From: an uncultured Prevotella sp.
Lineage (GTDB): Bacteria > Bacteroidota > Bacteroidia > Bacteroidales > Bacteroidaceae
Direction of reading: 5' to 3'
NCBI GenBank assembly: GCA_900550035.1
Contig: URQS01000027.1
Span: 1-42,543 of the forward strand
DNA length: 42,543 nt
A program made the position numbers and the translations under genes. Shown in pieces: positions 15,358 to 23,900 of the stretch; the stretch's first letter is position 1, and each line of letters starts with the position of its first letter. The notes beneath the pieces were generated by a model. It ran no database searches. It was given only the letters and a program-made list of their open reading frames with translations, and was not told where the DNA came from.

Positions 15358-16137
15358 ATGTACAACTGGTTTGTATTCAACAATAAAGGAGAGCTTCTCC
15401 TACAGAAATGTGCGGATGGTACTTTTACCATCCCGTATTGCGAACAAGCACCCGTCACGACCACTCACAATACTCATATTATGGACATTTCGCCCATGGA
15501 CAGCGGGCAGAAGGTGAAAGCCTTGCAGATAGACGATGTGCAGATTTGTACAGACGGCACATTCGAATTGTGCGGTCTCCGACAGTCGTTCTACAAACTT
15601 TCGCATCCTCTTTATCTGAAAGCCGGCAAATGCCATGAGCTGCTCTACTGGGACCGCAACACGCAATATTGTGGCGTATGCGGGTCGCCCATGGTGATGG
15701 ATACAGACATTTCAAAGAAATGTCCTAATTGCGGCAAGACCATTTGGCCCCAACTGGCTACTGCCATAATCGTACTCATAAACCGTGGCGACGACCTGCT
15801 GTTGGTACACGCCAAAAACTTCAAGACCGACTTCTACGGATGTATTGCCGGATTTGTAGAGACTGGCGAATCGCTCGAAGAGGCAGTAAGACGTGAGGTA
15901 TGGGAAGAGACGTCCATCTCAATAAAGAATCTGAGATACTTCAAGTCGCAGCCATGGCCCTACCCTTGCGGCCTCATGGTTGGCTTCTTTGCCGAATACG
16001 ACGGAGGCGACCTTAAGTTACAGGAGTCGGAATTGTCGCGCGGCAACTGGTTTAACAAGAACAATCTGCCTACAATTCCCGAAAAACTCAGCCTTGCAAG
16101 AATGCTGATTGACAAATGGCTGGAAGAACACGAGTGA
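15358..16137 (+). CDS. nudC: NUDIX hydrolase, NAD+ diphosphatase (NudC)-like
   Basis: The 259-residue protein has a degenerate N-terminal domain, a zinc ribbon with Cys105, Cys108, Cys122 and Cys125, and a Nudix box at 165-187 (GFVETGESLEEAVRREVWEE). It then has the NADH-diphosphatase signature SQPWPYP just downstream, which sets NudC apart from other Nudix enzymes. NudC splits NAD(H) into NMN(H) and AMP and in E. coli also removes NAD caps from RNA. The Nudix consensus EExGU reads EETSI here, so the usual Gly is Ser186; the catalytic Glu residues are intact. The gene is preceded by a promoter and followed by a short repeat-bearing spacer. Confidence 0.92.
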   Translation: MYNWFVFNNKGELLLQKCADGTFTIPYCEQAPVTTTHNTHIMDISPMDSGQKVKALQIDDVQICTDGTFELCGLRQSFYKLSHPLYLKAGKCHELLYWDRNTQYCGVCGSPMVMDTDISKKCPNCGKTIWPQLATAIIVLINRGDDLLLVHAKNFKTDFYGCIAGFVETGESLEEAVRREVWEETSISIKNLRYFKSQPWPYPCGLMVGFFAEYDGGDLKLQESELSRGNWFNKNNLPTIPEKLSLARMLIDKWLEEHE

Positions 16138-16200
16138 ATTTTGAATGTTGAGTGTTGAGTGTTGAATTATAGGAGGCTATGGCGTCCTCACCGTAGCTTG
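16137..16200. repeat. TTGAATGTTGAG-type intergenic repeat
   Basis: Right after the nudC stop, three consecutive variants of a 7-bp word (TTGAATG, TTGAGTG, TTGAGTG, then TTGAATT) occur. They match the words in the rlmH-lrgB spacer near 3630-3650 and are followed by a small imperfect inverted repeat around 16170-16196. Nothing coding is seen. Confidence 0.6.
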
Positions 16201-16240
16201 AGCAGTTGACAATAATGAGTTTTGATTTAGTTATTAAGAT

Positions 16241-17224
16241 ATGAAACAAATAGGATGGGGATTTATCGGATGCGGCGAGGTGACCGAGAAGAAATCCGGA
16301 CCGGCATTCAACGAGGTGCCTGGCTCAAGCGTGGTGGCAGTAATGAGCCGTAATGAAGCAAAGGCAAAGTCGTACGCCAAACGTCATAATATAAAAAGGT
16401 GGTACACAGACCCACAGGAACTTATCAACGACCATAACGTAAATGCCGTATATATAGCCACTCCGCCTTCAAGCCACGCTACATTTGCAATTATGGCTAT
16501 GAAGGCTGGCAAACCCGTGTACATAGAAAAACCATTAGCTGCAAGCTATGAAGACTGCGCCCGCATCAACCGCATAAGCGAGATTACGGGTGTGCCGTGC
16601 TTTGTGGCTTACTATAGACGTTATCTGCCTTATTTTCAGAAGGTAAAGAGCATCATCAATTCGGGAACTATAGGCACAATAGTAAATGTCCAGATACGTT
16701 TCTCTGTTCCGCCAAGAGACCTTGACTATCAGGATGCCCACAACCTGCCGTGGCGACTACAACCGGACATTGCCGGAGGAGGCTACTTCTACGACCTGGC
16801 TCCTCATCAGCTCGATCTCTTGCAGGATATATTCGGAGTCATCACACGAGCTCACGGCTATTGCTCCAACAGAGCACATCTGTACAAGGCAGAGGACTCC
16901 ATAAGTGCCAGTTTCTTCTTCGAGAACGGATTGCCAGGCAGCGGTTCATGGTGTTTCGTTGGCCATCAAAGCGCCAAGGAAGACCGTATAGAGGTTATTG
17001 GCGACAAAGGCATGTTGTCGTTTTCGGTTTACGACTACGCCCCTATACAACTGGTGACAAGTGCAGGCCGGACAAACATCGTCGTGCCTAATCCTTCTTA
17101 CGTACAGCTACCTATCATTCGCTCTGTAATTGAACACCTTCAAGGCTTGGGAGTGTGCCAATGCACAAGCGTGAGCGCCACACCAGTCAACTGGGTGATG
17201 GACAGAATTCTTGGTAAGCTATAA
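16241..17224 (+). CDS. Gfo/Idh/MocA family oxidoreductase
   Basis: The 327-residue protein has an N-terminal NAD(P)-binding Rossmann fold (GWGFIGCGEVTEKK, residues 4-17), then AVYIATPPSSHATFA and the family motif EKPLAASYEDC near residue 95. The C-terminal alpha/beta domain contains GGGYFYDLAPHQLDLL near 178-193, where the His is the usual catalytic acid/base position. Family members oxidise or reduce sugars and related alcohols with a nicotinamide cofactor. The substrate cannot be told from the sequence. No sugar-utilisation genes are adjacent, so context does not help. Confidence 0.92.
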   Translation: MKQIGWGFIGCGEVTEKKSGPAFNEVPGSSVVAVMSRNEAKAKSYAKRHNIKRWYTDPQELINDHNVNAVYIATPPSSHATFAIMAMKAGKPVYIEKPLAASYEDCARINRISEITGVPCFVAYYRRYLPYFQKVKSIINSGTIGTIVNVQIRFSVPPRDLDYQDAHNLPWRLQPDIAGGGYFYDLAPHQLDLLQDIFGVITRAHGYCSNRAHLYKAEDSISASFFFENGLPGSGSWCFVGHQSAKEDRIEVIGDKGMLSFSVYDYAPIQLVTSAGRTNIVVPNPSYVQLPIIRSVIEHLQGLGVCQCTSVSATPVNWVMDRILGKL

Positions 17225-17279
17225 GCGAAACAGTTGTAGAGAGCGAGAAAACCACATAACAATCTTATAGGATTTGTAT

Positions 17280-18392
17280 TTGAAAAGAACCATAACAATA
17301 TTGTTGTCCGTATGTGTTTCGGGAATGTCTGCCAAGGCTCAAACTGCGGCAGACACCATTAGTGCGCCCCCAAAATACCGTCACAACACTTTTTTTCGTG
17401 TAGTAGGCCGAACCCTGGGTAGGTTTATGAGGAATTTCAGCGAAGTAGACACGTGCTATATCGAACCTCAAAAGTTCAACTACACAGCTATGGTACAAAA
17501 CACCAACACTTATGAGATTTACCGCATAGCGTCGACTATGGGTAACGACTTCACCTTCGCCCCGCTCCCGACCTTCAAACTTGGACCGTACTTAGGTTGG
17601 CGATGGGTTTTCCTTGGCTACACATTCGACTTGAAGAACATCAACAGCGGAGACAAGCGAACCGAACTTGACCTCTCTATCTATAGTTCACAACTTGGCG
17701 TAGACCTGTTCTATCGTAAGACGGGCAACGACTACAAGATTTCGAAAGCCCAACTTGATAACGAAGGCAAGGTGAACACACGTCCGTTAAACGGCACGAA
17801 TTACGACGGTATCAACGTGAGTATCAAGGGATTCAATATGTATTACATCTTCAATCACAAGCGATTCTCCTACCCTGCCGCCTTCAGCCAATCGACAATA
17901 CAACGCAAGTCGTGCGGTTCTGCCTTGTGCGGCATAGGCTACACCCGCCACTCGCTAAGCGTAGACTGGGAGAAACTGTACGACATCGTTGCCGAAAACC
18001 TTGGCGAGGAGACTGCCAAGCAATACATGGACCCCGAATTGAAATTCAAGAAGATTAAATATACCGATATTTCGTTGTCGGGTGGATACGGCTACAACTG
18101 GGTATTTGCCCGCAACTGGCTGGCGGCCGCCTCGTTGTCGTTGGCTCTGGGCTACAAAAGTTCGTCGAGCGACACCAATCACTCTACATTCACACTCAAG
18201 GACTTCTCTTTCCACAACTTCAATATCGACGGAGTGGGACGCTTCGGAATTGTATGGAACAATATGCGATGGTATTATGGTGCCAACGCCATAATCCACA
18301 CGTACAACTACCATAAGCCAAAGTTCTCAACCAACAATATATTCGGTAGCCTTAACATTTATGTAGGAGTTAACTTTGGAAGAATGAAATGA
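17280..18392 (+). CDS. DUF4421 family secreted/outer-membrane protein
   Basis: This protein of about 370 residues has an N-terminal signal peptide (KRTITILLSVCVSGMSAKAQ) and the DUF4421 pattern: DTCYIEPQKFNYTAM, FKLGPYLGWRWVFLGYTFDL, LDLSIYSSQLGVDLFYRK, ending in strands such as NIYVGVNFGRMK. Alternating aromatic beta-strands (SLSGGYGYNWVFARNWLA, ASLSLALGYKS) suggest an outer-membrane barrel. No ATG fits. TTG at 17280 lies 7 nt after AGGA and gives a typical MKR signal peptide, so it is preferred to the TTG at 17274. The stop overlaps the next gene by 4 bp (ATGA), so the two are translationally coupled. Function is unknown. Confidence 0.85.
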   Translation: MKRTITILLSVCVSGMSAKAQTAADTISAPPKYRHNTFFRVVGRTLGRFMRNFSEVDTCYIEPQKFNYTAMVQNTNTYEIYRIASTMGNDFTFAPLPTFKLGPYLGWRWVFLGYTFDLKNINSGDKRTELDLSIYSSQLGVDLFYRKTGNDYKISKAQLDNEGKVNTRPLNGTNYDGINVSIKGFNMYYIFNHKRFSYPAAFSQSTIQRKSCGSALCGIGYTRHSLSVDWEKLYDIVAENLGEETAKQYMDPELKFKKIKYTDISLSGGYGYNWVFARNWLAAASLSLALGYKSSSSDTNHSTFTLKDFSFHNFNIDGVGRFGIVWNNMRWYYGANAIIHTYNYHKPKFSTNNIFGSLNIYVGVNFGRMK

Positions 18393-19384
18393 AAAATCAC
18401 GTTATCATGACAACAGCTTTTCTATCACTTGCCGTGGCATTACTCGCCCAATGCGGCATCCCTTCGGCCAACAAGACGAACCCCCAAATACAGCATAAAG
18501 CTGACACACAGCAGATTACACAACAACAGAATCTTTCAACGGCATATAAAGAAGCCCCCAAATCCTCGTCTTACAACAACGACTCTATCTATATCACCTA
18601 TTATAATGAGACGGAAGACAAAGCAAGGATTGGGCAAATCGTCAATAAATACGCACAACATACAGCCAATCCTGACCTTATAATCGCTATAGCCCGCGAA
18701 CTGCGTGGCATTCCGTATGTGGCAAAGACGCTTGAGGTGAACAAGCAGGAGAAGCTTGTGATAAATCTTAGCCAGCTCGACTGTACCACTTATGTGGAGA
18801 ACGTTCTTGCCATATATCTTTGCATCAAAAACGGCAAGACCGCATTCGACGACTACGCTCATTACTTGCGTATGGTGAGATATCAGAACGGAGAGGTGAG
18901 CTATCCTGCCCGCCAGCATTATTTTACCGAATGGATCCACGAGAACACCCAGAAGGGATTCGTCGAAGAGATACAGTCGCCCAACCCTCCATTCACAGCA
19001 ATACAGACCCTGCATATCGACTTCATGAGCACACACGCTTCGCTTTATCCTATGCTGAATAACAATCCGGAAATGATAGAACGGATAGCCAAGACCGAGC
19101 AACTCCTCTCCGGCAAGAAGTTCAGCTACATTCCCAAATCAGCCATCCACAACACCAAGTTGCTGCGCTCGTCCATACACGATGGCGACATCATCGCTAT
19201 AACTACATCCAAGGCTGGACTCGACACTTCGCACATAGGTATAGCCGTGTGGCACAAAGACGGACTACACATGCTCAACGCATCGCAAATACACAAGAAG
19301 GTTGTTGAAGAGCCTATGACACTCTACCAATATATGCAGAAACATCCGTCGCAGACCGGAATAAGAACAGTAAGGATAAAGTAG
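18389..19384 (+). CDS. DUF1460 lipoprotein, NlpC/P60-like amidase fold
   Basis: The 331-residue protein starts with a lipoprotein signal peptide (lipobox LLAQ-Cys22). After a low-complexity Gln/Lys/Ser linker, the DUF1460 domain (about 75-330) has the catalytic Cys132 in LSQLDCTTYVEN, His282 in LDTSHIGIAVWH, and the RGIPYVAKTLE and DYAHYLRMVRY motifs. DUF1460 proteins fold like NlpC/P60 cysteine peptidases and are thought to act on peptidoglycan peptides or acyl-amide bonds in the envelope. It overlaps the DUF4421 gene by 4 bp and converges with queG, with only 6 bp between the stops. Confidence 0.9.
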   Translation: MKNHVIMTTAFLSLAVALLAQCGIPSANKTNPQIQHKADTQQITQQQNLSTAYKEAPKSSSYNNDSIYITYYNETEDKARIGQIVNKYAQHTANPDLIIAIARELRGIPYVAKTLEVNKQEKLVINLSQLDCTTYVENVLAIYLCIKNGKTAFDDYAHYLRMVRYQNGEVSYPARQHYFTEWIHENTQKGFVEEIQSPNPPFTAIQTLHIDFMSTHASLYPMLNNNPEMIERIAKTEQLLSGKKFSYIPKSAIHNTKLLRSSIHDGDIIAITTSKAGLDTSHIGIAVWHKDGLHMLNASQIHKKVVEEPMTLYQYMQKHPSQTGIRTVRIK

Positions 19385-19390
19385 ACTTCT

Positions 19391-20317
19391 CTACTCCTTG
19401 TCAAGGGCCGTGTGGATATTTCGCATAAGCCCCGAATATTTGGCTCGTTTCACGGCACTCCCCTTAAACAAATGACGATAGTCGTCCTCAGTTAGCGACA
19501 GCCAGTCCTCACGCTTCATGTCAAGCAGGTCTTGCGATGGCTGAAGTTCGGGAGTAGTGTTGGGTTGCGCAAAACGGTTCCACGGACAGGCCTTCTGACA
19601 ACAGTCGCAGCCATATATCGTATCGCCCATTTTTTCGGACAAGTCGGAGGGAATGTCGCCACGGTTCTCTATTGTCTGATAGCTCAGGCACAAGCGCGCG
19701 TCAAAATCCGATTTTCCTTCGCCCATTGTAAGAGCGTGCGACGGACAAGCATCGATACATGCGTGGCAATTGCCACAACGCGGCTCCATCTCCTCGTCAT
19801 ACTCCAATTCTACTGGAAGAAACAGCTCGCCCAAGAAGAACATGCTGCCGGCGCGTGGAATTATAAGCTGATGGTTTCGTCCTGTCCATCCCAGACCAGC
19901 CTTTACAGCCCAGTAACGTTCAAGCACGGGAGCCGAATCGCAAAACGCTCTATACTCCTCAAATCCAAGCCGTTCGGCAAGCATGCGCAATTTTCCCTTT
20001 ACCACATCATGATAGTCTTTGCCAAGTGCATAGGCAGCAAACTGCGGTTCGCCTTCGGGCAGAGTATGCGACGGCGCATAGTTCAACGCAACAGACACAA
20101 TACTCTTGAGTCTGTCCATCAACAGCCGTGGGTCGAAACGCTTGTCGGGATAATTCTCAAGATAATTCATCGTAGCATGCTCGCCATTGTCAATCCATTT
20201 GCGATACGAATCCACAACATCCTTGTCCACAGCCGCGGCCTTGGCTATGCCACAAGCAAAAAAGCCGAGGTTCTTTGCCTCGGCTTTTATTTTAAGAGAT
20301 AATTGTCGTTTGTCCAT
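19391..20317 (-). CDS. queG: Epoxyqueuosine reductase QueG
   Basis: The 308-residue protein has the QueG pattern: GFFACGIAKA near residue 18, the cobalamin-binding central region (YALGKDYHDVVKGKL, AVKAGLGWTGRNHQLI), and two 4Fe-4S cluster motifs, CGNCHACIDACPSHAL near 183 and CDCCQKACPWN near 241. A C-terminal HEAT-like stretch follows (SAVKRAKYSGLMRN). It reduces epoxyqueuosine to queuosine in the wobble position of tRNAs. queC, an earlier enzyme of the pathway, is in the same window at 34847. The gene is last in a unit with the DUF2723 and deacetylase genes. A terminator-like hairpin lies inside codons 10-21. Confidence 0.96.
   Translation of the reverse strand: MDKRQLSLKIKAEAKNLGFFACGIAKAAAVDKDVVDSYRKWIDNGEHATMNYLENYPDKRFDPRLLMDRLKSIVSVALNYAPSHTLPEGEPQFAAYALGKDYHDVVKGKLRMLAERLGFEEYRAFCDSAPVLERYWAVKAGLGWTGRNHQLIIPRAGSMFFLGELFLPVELEYDEEMEPRCGNCHACIDACPSHALTMGEGKSDFDARLCLSYQTIENRGDIPSDLSEKMGDTIYGCDCCQKACPWNRFAQPNTTPELQPSQDLLDMKREDWLSLTEDDYRHLFKGSAVKRAKYSGLMRNIHTALDKE
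20255..20288 (-). terminator. Terminator-like hairpin inside the 5' coding part of queG
   Basis: On the coding strand AAAGCCGAGG (20278-20287) pairs perfectly with CCTCGGCTTT (20261-20270) across a 7-nt loop and is followed by T6 with TTG after it. It fully meets the look of an intrinsic terminator, yet lies about 30 bp inside queG, where it encodes the KAEAKNLGFF segment. It may act as an attenuator; whether it terminates is inference. Confidence 0.55.
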
Positions 20318-20349
20318 TATCTTTAATTACGTTTTTGATGCCCACGACT

Positions 20350-20961
20350 TCAGTCGAAAGTCTTAAACTCATACCCCTGCTCCTTAAGCCACTTGAGCGA
20401 CTCCGGAAGTGCGGTACGCAGCTTGTCGATACTCTTTACCGAATCATGGAAAGTAATGATTGAACCATTACGGGCATATCGTCTTACATTATTGAACACG
20501 TCGTCCGCACTAAGCCACTTGGAATAGTCGCGTGTCACGAGATCCCACATCACGATGCGATACTTGCAACGCAACCAGATGTACTGGCTATGGCTCATAG
20601 CGCCATGTGGCGGACGGAAGAGGTGGGCGCCTATAAGGTCGTTGGCACGCTCCACGTCGTCAATATATGTCTTGGCAAAATGCTTGAAGCCTCCAAGATG
20701 ATGATAGGTATGATTGCCCACTTGATGGCCTTCCGCAACAATACTTCTGTAGAGGTCGGGATACTTGCGCACATTGTCTCCTACCATGAAGAAAGTGGCG
20801 TGTATCCCAAACTCTTTCAATGTTTGCAGAATGAACGGCGTCGACTCAGGTATAGGTCCGTCGTCAAACGTGATGTACACCGAGCGTTCATTGCGGTTCA
20901 TTCTCCAGGTTGCCCCTGGAAACAACCAACGCAACCATATTGAAGGCTGTTCAATTATCAT
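20350..20961 (-). CDS. Polysaccharide deacetylase (NodB homology, CE4)
   Basis: The 203-residue protein is almost entirely a NodB domain: motif 1 TFDDGPIPEST (Asp-Asp), motif 2 HQVGNHTYHH (zinc His residues), motif 3 FRPPHGAMS, motif 4 MWDLVTRDYSKW, motif 5 IITFHDS. All metal ligands and the catalytic base are present. CE4 enzymes remove N- or O-acetyl groups from glycans such as peptidoglycan, chitin-like oligomers or exopolysaccharide. There is no signal peptide. The start overlaps the end of the DUF2723 gene by 4 bp, so it is translationally coupled to a membrane glycosyltransferase-like protein. The actual glycan is unknown. Confidence 0.92.
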   Translation of the reverse strand: MIIEQPSIWLRWLFPGATWRMNRNERSVYITFDDGPIPESTPFILQTLKEFGIHATFFMVGDNVRKYPDLYRSIVAEGHQVGNHTYHHLGGFKHFAKTYIDDVERANDLIGAHLFRPPHGAMSHSQYIWLRCKYRIVMWDLVTRDYSKWLSADDVFNNVRRYARNGSIITFHDSVKSIDKLRTALPESLKWLKEQGYEFKTFD

Positions 20962-23900
20962 CGCGTCTCAAAAGGTTGTCCGCCCTTAGCCTGATATACG
21001 GCATAAATGGCATTGGCTGTCTTGAGCCAGTCGTTTGCCATTTTCGCATCCACAAGCTGAGCAATATCTGATATACCCTGCATGTAATAGAGCTGGCGCA
21101 TCACGTCGTTCTGACACAGACTGAAGCGTGAGCCTTCCTGCGAAACATAATAGTCGGCATAGCTCTTGGTGTTGTTCCAAACCTGTCGCAAGATGCGGGC
21201 TGCATCAGCCTTGCATCCTATCAAAGCATAGGCACGAGCCAGATCTGCCGAACCCGAAACAAATGTATTGGGCACATTATATTCAGGTATTGACTTCTCC
21301 GCCTTGCGCAGCACCTTCAGAGCCTTGTCATTCTTGCCCTCCCGAATGAGTGCGAGAGCCAGCTGTGCAAAGAGATTGCGATGGGTGTAGCACATACGCA
21401 TTACAGTCTCGTCAATATAGAGTCCCTTCTTATCCAAGCCACCAAACTTATATCGGTTCATTACATTATTATATGTCTTCTCGGTGTCGAAGTTCTTTGT
21501 TCCCGGCTTGTTGGTGGTGAACGGAGTTATGCGGTAAGCCAGACCCTCCTGAACGAAGTTGTCGCCAAGATTCATATAGTTGTCGCCACTCACAGTTGTA
21601 GCCACATACAACGGACGTGTCCAGTTGCATTGTGCGAGCATCTCAAGCATCATAAGGTCGTTCTTGTACAGAGCGCGCTTGCCTGCGAGCGAGATTACCA
21701 TACGGTCGGGCATAGTGTCGCTTGCCATCATCATTCCGCTTTTCTTGACAGCCTCCTTGTCGATGGTCAGATAGAGCGTGTCGGTCGGAATGACATGCAT
21801 GTCCTTGTTCTTAGTACGAACCCAGTTCTTCAGTACGTTTTTCAACTCGAATGGGTTTTCGCCAAATTGCTCCTTTGCCTCAGCTGGATGTTCCTTGTAG
21901 AAATCCATTATCTGCTGCTTGAGCGACGGATCTACCTGCACATAGTCGTTAGTTCCCGAACAGAAGTCAAGGCGCGGCCAAGTGATAGGCACAGATGGCG
22001 AATCGTAAGCCGGACGCTTCATCTGGTCGATATACCAGTCAGTCTGCAGATAAGAGAGGTTGCATACGCGTGCATCAGTACGGAATCCTTCGGTCTCCTG
22101 ATTATACCACAACGGGAACGTGTCGTTGTCGCCATTGGTGAAGATTATCGGGTTGCCCTTGTCCTGGAGCGTCATCAGATAGTTCTGTCCGAAGTCGCGA
22201 CAAGTGTAGCGTCCGCTGCGGTCGTGGTCGTCCCAGGTCTGCGAAGCCATCTGTACGGGCACAAGCAGACAGGCTACGCCAAGCACGCTGGCAAGAGCCA
22301 CATCGTTGGTCTTAAGCATCTTCTTGAGCATATCGTACAAAGCCAATACACCAAGTCCACACCAGATGGCATAAGCATAGAACGAACCTGCATAAGCATA
22401 GTCGCGCTCACGAGGCTGCTGCGGAGTCTGGTTCAGATAGAGCACAATGGCAAGACCTGTCATAAAGAAGAGGAAGAACACTACCCAGAACTGACGTATG
22501 CCTCGTTGTCCGCGCCATGCCTGCCAGAAGAGTCCGATAAGACCTAGCAACAGAGGCAGACAATAGAACACGTTGTGTCCCTTGTTCTCCTTTAACTCCT
22601 GCGGCAGCTTGCTTTGATCGCCAAGCATCCAGTTGTCGATAAACGAGATACCCGTTATCCAGTTGCCGTGCTCAGGTTCGCCACTACCCTGCAGGTCGTT
22701 CTGTCGTCCGGCAAAGTTCCACATAAAGTAGCGCCAGTACATGAAGTTGCATTGGTAAGAGAGGAAGAAGCGTATGTTGTCCCATTGTGTAGGCATCTTC
22801 ACAGTCACCTGCTCGCCACAACGGTCGTAGGGCACATTTGTGCCTTCTACTCCACCCAGCCAATTCTCATAAGCCTGAGCGTGGGCCGACGAATGCATAC
22901 GCGGGAACAGCATGTTCTGTGCGTAAATGAGCTTGTCCTTGTGCGAAACGACGAAGTACGAATCCTTCTCATTTTCCGATGCCTTCTCCTTACGTTGCCA
23001 AATGGCAGCACCTTCCTTATGCTTGGGGATGCACATGTTGCCCTCTACGTCAAATGCCACCTGCGAGGTGTAAGCCTGGCCATAAAGCAACGGAGAGTCG
23101 CCATACTGGTCGCGGCTCAGATACGAACCGAGGGTGAACACATCCTCGGGCGAGTTCTGGTCCATAGGCGGATTGGCAGCCGAACGGATTACGATAACAG
23201 CATAGCTCGAATAGCCGATCATCAGCATAAGCATGCACAGCAAGGCAGTATTCTTGAAGCGTGCCGACACTACGGGCACAAGCTGCTTGTCCGCCTTCTT
23301 GCGATAGTTCAGTCCGAAGTATATGGCTACAAGAATGATGATGCCTACGAAGGCTGCGCCCCAACCCATACCACGGAACGGAATGCCCAACATACCTACA
23401 GCGAGTGTGAACGATATGTTCTGACGCTTGAAGTTGCGGTCGGTATACGACTCGTATATAGCCCATATCACGATGGCAACAAGCAGTATGATGTATATTA
23501 TCTCACCCGTATTGAACGGACAGCCCAACTCATTGACAAACAGCAGTTCAAACCATCCTGCCACAGTAATGATGCCCGGCACTACGCCATACAGCACACC
23601 TGCCACAATAACAAACGAGACAAGCAGAGCCAGCAACGAGCCCTTCAGCTCGATATGCGGATAGCGACGATAGCAATATACCAATACGATAGCCGGAATA
23701 CAGAGCAAGTTCAAGAGGTGAACGCCTATCGACAGACCCGTCATATACGCTATAAGCACAAGCCAACGGTCGCTATGAGGCTCGTCGGCATGGTCTTCCC
23801 ATTTCAGGATGAGCCAGAACACGATGGCAGTAAATGCCGATGAATAAGCATAAACCTCGCCCTCCACAGCCGAGAACCAGAATGTATCGGAGAAGGTGTA

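Noticed and set aside
19379..19395. AGTAGA-CTTC-TCTACT hairpin between the convergent stops of the DUF1460 gene and queG as terminator
   Set aside because: The stem is only 6 AT-rich pairs and no T run follows on either strand.
21381..22547. Second long antisense frame opposite the DUF2723 gene
   Set aside because: Same reasons: no family features, no promoter, codon bias imposed by the opposite strand.
22614..23843. Long open frame (409 codons) opposite the DUF2723 gene
   Set aside because: It is His/Arg-rich with no domain or start context and lies fully antisense to a well supported gene, so it is a shadow frame.
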